Positions 59,245-64,000 of a stretch of DNA of 64,000 nt are shown piece after piece. Location: the NCBI GenBank assembly GCA_029747015.1, contig JAKOGI010000814.1:151001-215000 (forward strand), written 5' to 3'. Under the pieces are notes generated by a model. It ran no database searches and was not told where the DNA came from. It saw only the letters and a program-made list of their open reading frames with translations. Source of the DNA: Carnegiea gigantea (Eukaryota; Streptophyta; Magnoliopsida; Caryophyllales; Cactaceae). The first letter of the stretch is position 1. Every line of letters begins with the position of its first letter. A program made the translations under genes and the position numbers.

Positions 59245-59461
59245 GCTCACTAAAATAGATATTATACTCACTAAAATGTTTGTTGTGCTCACTAAATAGA
59301 GATCGTTACTCACCACTCACTGAACTATATGTTTTGCTCACTAACATGTATGTTCTTTTCACTCACACATGTGTCCTGCTCACTAACATATGTGTTCTGC
59401 TCACCAAGTTATACTTTATGCTCATTGAAATATAACTTTTGCTTACTGACATTGCACACCA
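59245..59461 (+). repeat. 21-bp-period array in a Ulp1 intron (block 59 kb)
   Basis: Units at 59245, 59266, 59287, 59308, then (after a 7-bp partial unit) 59336, 59357, 59378, 59399, 59420 and 59441. Every full step is exactly 21. Looser units follow at 59548-59650. Confidence 0.95.
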
Positions 59462-59669
59462 ACTGACTTAAAAAAAAAATGTTCAATACCAACAAGGTCC
59501 TCTTTGCTTATTCTCAGAGCCATCTAAAAGTGATGTGTGATCACAAGCTCACTGTAACATAAAATTGTCATTTTATCAACAATTTGCACATAACTCCCTA
59601 AAAAGTATGTTCTGCTCACTGAAAGTAACAGTCTGCTCACTGAAAATCGTTACCAGCTTTATTTGCTGT

Positions 59670-60455
59670 TTTCTTTTTTCCATCTTCTCTGCCAGGAGAT
59701 TTTTGCTCTCCTTCAGTTATTTTCTGCCTCTCTTGCTGCTCCGTTTGTGTTTCTGGAATTGGTGGTGGTAGTGGTGTTTGAGATTATTCATGTGGTGGTT
59801 GTGTCTCAAGAGTTTGTGATGGGTGTTGTGGTGTGGCGGGTGGTGGTGTCTGCAGTGTCTGTATGGGGGGGGAGGGTGGTGGTGTCTGAAGTGTTTTTTA
59901 GGGGGGTGGTGGTGTCTGATGTATCTGTGCAGGGGGGAAGCTGGTGGTGTTTGATGTGCCTCTGCAGGGAGAGGATGGTGGTGTCTGAACTACTTTTGCA
60001 GGTGGGGAGGAAGGTCATGTGTGAAGTGATGCTGGTGCTACTGGTGTTGCAGGAGCTGGGCTTTGGCTATCATCAATCAACTTAAAACTGAGCATGTCAT
60101 TGCCCCCTTGCCTTGATGCAGAACTTTTGCTGGTGGTGTTACTAGTCTTTTGTTGCCTTACAATAGCATTCTCCAATTCAATTATCGTCTCAAGTATAGC
60201 AGCTCTGCTCCACCATTCATCATCTTGACTGAATGGTGGTATCTTAGCACTTTCATCCCCTTTTTCTCTGTGTGTCATTGGTGGAAATTTTGAGATTTGC
60301 GCCTCACAGTATGAAAAGAACATGCTTATTGCCTTATCTCTTATTTTCTTGAGTGTTTCATTGTTTTGGTACCTTTTTGACAGGTAGTCTATGAATGTTC
60401 TGTACCTCTTGAATGCACTTGCTAAAGCCTTTGTTACTTCAGCCACTTCTTTCAT
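59670..60455 (-). pseudogene. Linker exon of the Ulp1-like gene with Thr/Pro-rich repeats
   Basis: The minus-strand frame from 60455 begins MKEVAEVTKALASAFKRYRT and continues through a charged, helical region (DEWWSRAAILETIIELENAI). It then enters a low-complexity part built from about five 30-36-bp DNA repeats (plus strand TGGTGGTGTCTG at 59841, 59877, 59907, 59977, and GTGGTGTTTG at about 59944), which encode Q-T-P-P-like runs. It joins the catalytic half to the N-terminal half. Frame is lost among the repeats. Confidence 0.72.
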
Positions 60456-60851
60456 ATCTTTCTACAATGTGAACATCATTCAAGTATTGTAAGATATTAG
60501 ATAGATGTTTGTTTAAATTCCTTCATTCTGCTTAATTGTTATAAATGAAATAAATGATACCTCTAACTCTAATGGTTCATCATTTTGTGAAAACCTCTTT
60601 GGATGTTCTTCCTTTTGTGGCTGAAGTTCCTTTTGTAGCCGTGGTTCAGCATGCACTTCCTTGGTTATTTGTATTAGAGGCTCCACTCTGTCCTTTCCAA
60701 AGCCTTTTGGCACTTCTTTTGCACCAACTTGATTAGCCTTTCTCTCTTCTTTGACTTTTTCCCTCAGCCTTTCTATTGTCCAGCCTTTGATTGTTGGGAA
60801 TTGCCTCTGAACAGTCCTTCTTATTAGGAGAACTCTGTCAAGGTATAGCAT

Positions 60852-61535
60852 CTGCAAGAGAAATGTTCATTGTAATCAGTTTTGTATAGCTCACCAAAAA
60901 TGAATCTATGCTCACTAAAATATAGTCCTTCCTCCCCAAAAATGTATACTAGCTCACTAATATAAAGTAATGTTGTCTAAGAATAACTCTTATTATGCTC
61001 ACTAAATTTTGTTAATAGAGATCAATGTAACAGACCAATGTCTTCTATGAACAAGTCATTTATAGCTCACCAAAGCTGAACTTTTGCTCACTAAAAGATG
61101 TAGTTTGCTCACCATGTTATATGGTCTACTCACTAATAATAGTGATCCGCTCACTAAGCAGTTTGCTCTGCTCAGTAAAATACATAGTAGCTCACTAACA
61201 TGAAGTAATGTTGTGTAACAATAATTCCTATATATATGTGGGGTACATGATGCATGCTCACTAAAATGGTCATCATAGATCAATATAATAGACAATTGTC
61301 ACATATGATCAAGTTCTCCATAGTTCACCAAAAGGTTTGTTGTGCTGACTAAAATACACATTCTGCTCACTAAAATGTATGTTTCACTCACTAAAGTAAA
61401 TGGTCTGGTTACCGTGATATATGTTAAGCTCACTGAAAATGTTATTCTATTCACTAAGTATACCTATTCAGCTCACTGAATTTGACTTTGTGCTCACTGA
61501 AAGTATGATAGTCTGATAGAGTATAAGGAACTTAC
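60852..61535 (-). repeat. 684-bp Ulp1 intron made largely of the 21-bp array
   Basis: On the minus strand this is a clean intron: donor GTAAGT (complement of 61530-61535), acceptor TTTCTCTTGCAG (ending at 60852), and continuous reading ILFLM/MLYLDRV across it. Inside, plus-strand units start at 61065, 61086, 61107, 61128, 61149, 61170 and 61190, then at about 61325-61505, and more sparsely at 60890-61015. Confidence 0.93.
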
Positions 61536-62150
61536 CATCAAGAAGAGAATATGGCCATCAAAGTTTGAAACCCTCTTTTTGACAAATTCGCACAGTCTGT
61601 CAATGGTATACTGACACCAATCAATTGTTGCTATATCTTCAACATTAGCAACATTCTTGGCAAAATAGGGTGCGCAATGTATATTCTTTAAACCGTTGAA
61701 AAAGCAGGAGACCATGTATAACACAAAGTTTCTCTTGAAACTTTCCCCTGCATCAATCTGGCTCAATATATATTGTGGCATTTGGCTCAACTTAGGGGTC
61801 CCATCTTGCAGATTCCAGTCTTTTTCTCCATATTTGGCATCTTTTGGCTTTTTGTCATAAAACTCCTCAACCTACCTTCTACCAATGGGGAGTGCCAATG
61901 TGAGATGCACATCCATTGGTGTAATCTCATTCCTTTTGTCAGGTGATATGTACAAGTTGACTGAGCATGGGTCAAATCTATCTACAAGCCATTTGCATAA
62001 ATCTCTCAGCAGTTCAATGACTTGTAAATGGAGGAATCCTCCAAACCCCATATCTCATATTGCTTGTCTTTGTGCCTTATTGAAATTATCAATCATGGCA
62101 ACAAACCCTGATGGTGACATTCTGGTTTGAAAGATCTTTTGGGTTTTGTG
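61536..62150 (-). pseudogene. N-terminal DUF1985-like exon of the Ulp1-like gene
   Basis: The minus-strand frame reads RMSPSGFVAMIDNFNKAQRQ, then DMGFGGFLHLQVIELLRDLC, KWLVDRFDPCSVNLYISPDK, and I-T-P-M-D-V-H-L-T-L-A-L-P-I-G. After a stop it continues V-E-E-F-Y-D-K-K-P, QMPQYILSQIDAGESFKRNF, VLYMVSCFFNGLKNIHCAPY and DWCQYTIDRLCEFVKK. The pattern D-V-x-L-T-L-x-L-P-I-G is typical of the N-terminal region (DUF1985/plant mobile domain-like) of plant transposon Ulp1 proteins. The exon ends at 61536 with a perfect donor GTAAGT. Apart from two stops (near 62050 and 61872) it is well preserved. Confidence 0.82.
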
Positions 62151-63126
62151 TCTACCTCTGTAGGCTTTGCAAAGATTGCATATAATTAGGGTCTTGAACA
62201 CAGATGGGTAGCACTTGTGTCCTTTTTCCGGGATTTATGTTCTTTTTCATGCTTGAAAACTGAGAGCCGTCCACTCTTTACAGGAGTTTTAGGACTCTTT
62301 TAGACAACCTGCTTCTCCTTCTCAGCTTGTGCCTTAAGAGACTTTTTGGACCTCACTTGCATTTTTTGGGTCTGGACTTTGTTGCTTGTTTTATCCTCTT
62401 GATTCTCTTCACCAATACTTCATCATCAGACTCAGATTCATCATGATGCCCAAGGAGAGGCATTTTGTAAGTGATGTCCTCTACAGTGTCATTTGTTTCC
62501 TCTAAAGGTTGTTGATGAATGTCGGTGATTGTTTTTTCGGAGCATTCTTGGGCAGTGTTTTTGAGAACATTGGGGGAACTGCTGTGTATTCTTCTTTCCC
62601 CCTTTTGTTGTTTTATGTTGCTAATTTTCTTATGTGCATCAGTTTTTCTTTGGCTCCTTTTTCCTTTTTTACAACACCACCTTTTGTTTTTGCCCTACTG
62701 TTGGAGTGTGTTGTTGAGGTTGTTTTCTTATTTTTTGTTGCTCTTATCCTCCCTTTTCCTGTTGAGTAGGCTGTGATTCTTGCACAGCATTCACAGTTTG
62801 TGGTTTTTCCAGCACCATCTTTTGTTTCTCCCTTGCTGTGGGAGTTTGGAGTTGTTCATCTTCTAAACTAATTAGACTGGTGCAAATGTTTCTATTCTTC
62901 CTAACTTCTTGTTTTACCCTTCTTTTAGTTACAGCAGTACTTGTTGAGTTGGTTTTTCCTTCAGATGTTTTGTCCCTTGGTTTGGACAGGTTTTCCTGAT
63001 GCTTTGGTTGAGCTTCCTTGGTTGCTTCTTCTGCAGTTGTACATGGTACTTTGTATAAGTGAACAATATGTATAACTAAATAAATGTGTAATGTTTAATC
63101 TAATCTGGATCTATATATATATTTTA

Positions 63127-63440
63127 GCTCACTAAAATAAACTGTCTGCGCACTAGAATTATAGGTCAGCTCACTACAATTGCAGTTTAGCTCACTAAAC
63201 ATAGTTGTTTGCTCACTAAAAATGCAGTTCAACTCACTAAATATAATTGTAGATGTATAGTTTTACTAGGTGTTTAAAATATGAGATTATAAACTCACTA
63301 TATATAGGAACTGTTACACCAAATAGTATTGGAATGTTTAACTGTACATGGTGATACACCAAAATATGATAGTAGATATTGCTCACTAGATATTTGTAAT
63401 AGCTCACCAAAGCATATATTGTGGCCCACTAATTGACAGG
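63127..63440 (+). repeat. 21-bp-period array upstream in the Ulp1-like gene
   Basis: Units at 63127, 63148 (GCGCAC), 63169, 63190, 63211 and 63232, exactly 21 apart, then scattered units to about 63440 and at 63491. Confidence 0.93.
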
Positions 63441-63547
63441 AATTAACCTAGAATATAATGTATAGGTCCTTTGCAAACAATTTTCCCTGCTCACTACATA
63501 TAGAATTCAGATGATTACATATAAACTTACATAATGTAGATATACCT

Positions 63548-64000
63548 TGGCCTGAATTATGAGTAATATCCTCTTGCATTCCTTGATTTCTTTCATGTGT
63601 TTTATTTTGATCCTTTGGACTTCAATAAAAAAGAAAAAGACAATGTTAGTGCAGTGGACTATACTATGTGTGTTTTTTGATATATTTGTAGTGGTAATTA
63701 CCCAAAGCTCACTTGATCAAAAGAGATCTCTCAGACAACTTGCATAATCATCTTTTGAGGGCTTGTGTTTGACTCTTCTGTCTTTGATCTATCAAATAGT
63801 ATTACAGATAATGTTAATATTACAGAAAATATGATAGCACGCTAGAATAAAAGGTATAGCTCACTACAAAGATATCATGGCTCACTATAATATAAGATAC
63901 AACTCACTATATATATGAAATAGTATATGAAAAGAGACTAGAGTTCTAGACTGCACACTTGAATGTATGGTACCACTTTCTAAATTTAAGGTATGGCACA
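63548..64000 (-). other. Possible further small exons and array units at the window edge
   Basis: Minus-strand stretches at about 63548-63625 and 63715-63780 are free of the array and bounded by splice-like signals (acceptor TATTGAAG; donors GTATATC and GTAATT). They could be short hydrophilic N-terminal exons of the Ulp1-like gene. Array units return at about 63858-63912. The element runs past the window end. Confidence 0.4.

Larger units (their letters stand above)
57650..63053 (-). pseudogene. Ulp1-like (peptidase C48) protein gene of a MULE, broken
   Basis: This multi-exon gene is read right to left. A Lys/Gln-rich N-terminal region spans about 63053-62190, and a DUF1985-like plant domain about 62150-61536. 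Exons follow at about 60851-60514, at about 60455-59670 (charged, then Thr/Pro-rich), at 59231-59043, and at about 58920-58790. The catalytic exons are at about 58667-58569, 58500-58353, about 58080-57872 and 57775-57650. Splice borders are readable at several joints, for example donor GTAAGT before 61536 and acceptor CAG after 60851. Ulp1 proteases cut SUMO-like modifiers. MULE-borne copies (Kaonashi type) have no known necessary role in transposition. An in-frame stop near 61872 and a one-base insertion near 58035 disable it. Further small exons may lie at 63548-63625 and 63715-63780. Confidence 0.82.

Noticed and set aside
53229..63912. Possible CRISPR array for the regular GCTCAC repeats
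   Set aside because: This is plant DNA. The conserved part is only about nine bases, there are no unique spacers of fixed length with long repeats, and no cas genes are present. It is a degenerate tandem repeat.
1..64000. tRNA or rRNA genes
   Set aside because: No cloverleaf with T-loop and anticodon arm and no rRNA core sequence were noticed on either strand. The tRNA-like matches are retrotransposon primer sites of 12 bases only.

Overview
The window is plant nuclear DNA, most likely from a flowering plant and probably a eudicot. It is AT-rich and packed with transposable elements of plant families: Ty1/copia and Ty3/gypsy LTR retrotransposons, L1- and RTE-type LINEs, hAT and Tourist-like non-autonomous DNA elements, a foldback element, and a Mutator-like element (MULE) with a FAR1-type transposase. 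I see no convincing intact host gene, tRNA or rRNA. Nearly every coding stretch is a broken transposon gene, so this looks like an old, gene-poor, nested-repeat region.

Layout. (1) 1-25.7 kb is a nest. Copia element A (2-5179, +) lies inside the 3' LTR of copia element B (-). B is split into 5180-6601 and about 23996-25718 by a large Ty3/gypsy element G (6602 to about 23995, -, LTR 2.7 kb). G is itself split by copia element C (12314-17395, +), the youngest and best preserved, and carries a hAT-type insertion (21148-21715) with an 8-bp target duplication. (2) 26.7-32.6 kb: an L1 ORF1 gene (+) is cut in two by copia element D (27058-32310, -). D itself holds a 308-bp insertion. (3) 33-36.5 kb: an RTE LINE tail (-) and an L1 tail (+) with a 242-bp tandem duplication. 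(4) 36.5-42.9 kb: non-coding DNA around a Ty3/gypsy gag remnant (-). (5) 42.9-46.8 kb: a long L1 remnant (+) with endonuclease, RT, zf-RVT and RNase H regions. (6) 47.5-52.2 kb: a second RTE tail, two Tourist-like MITEs and a 1.3-kb near-palindromic foldback element.

(7) 53-64 kb is the most unusual part. A FAR1/MULE transposase pseudogene (53783-56706, +) converges on a pseudogene (57650 to about 63053, -) for a Ulp1-type (peptidase family C48) protein with an N-terminal plant DUF1985-like region. This pairing resembles MULEs that carry Ulp1-like (Kaonashi-type) genes. The introns and spacers of both genes are filled with a degenerate repeat of very regular 21-bp period, core GCTCACTAA. It always lies on the + strand, whichever way the host gene is transcribed, and is essentially absent from the exons. 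This one-strand 21-bp intronic array is the best candidate for an undescribed phenomenon here.

All positions, domain calls and identity estimates were read by eye from the sequence. No database search was possible.
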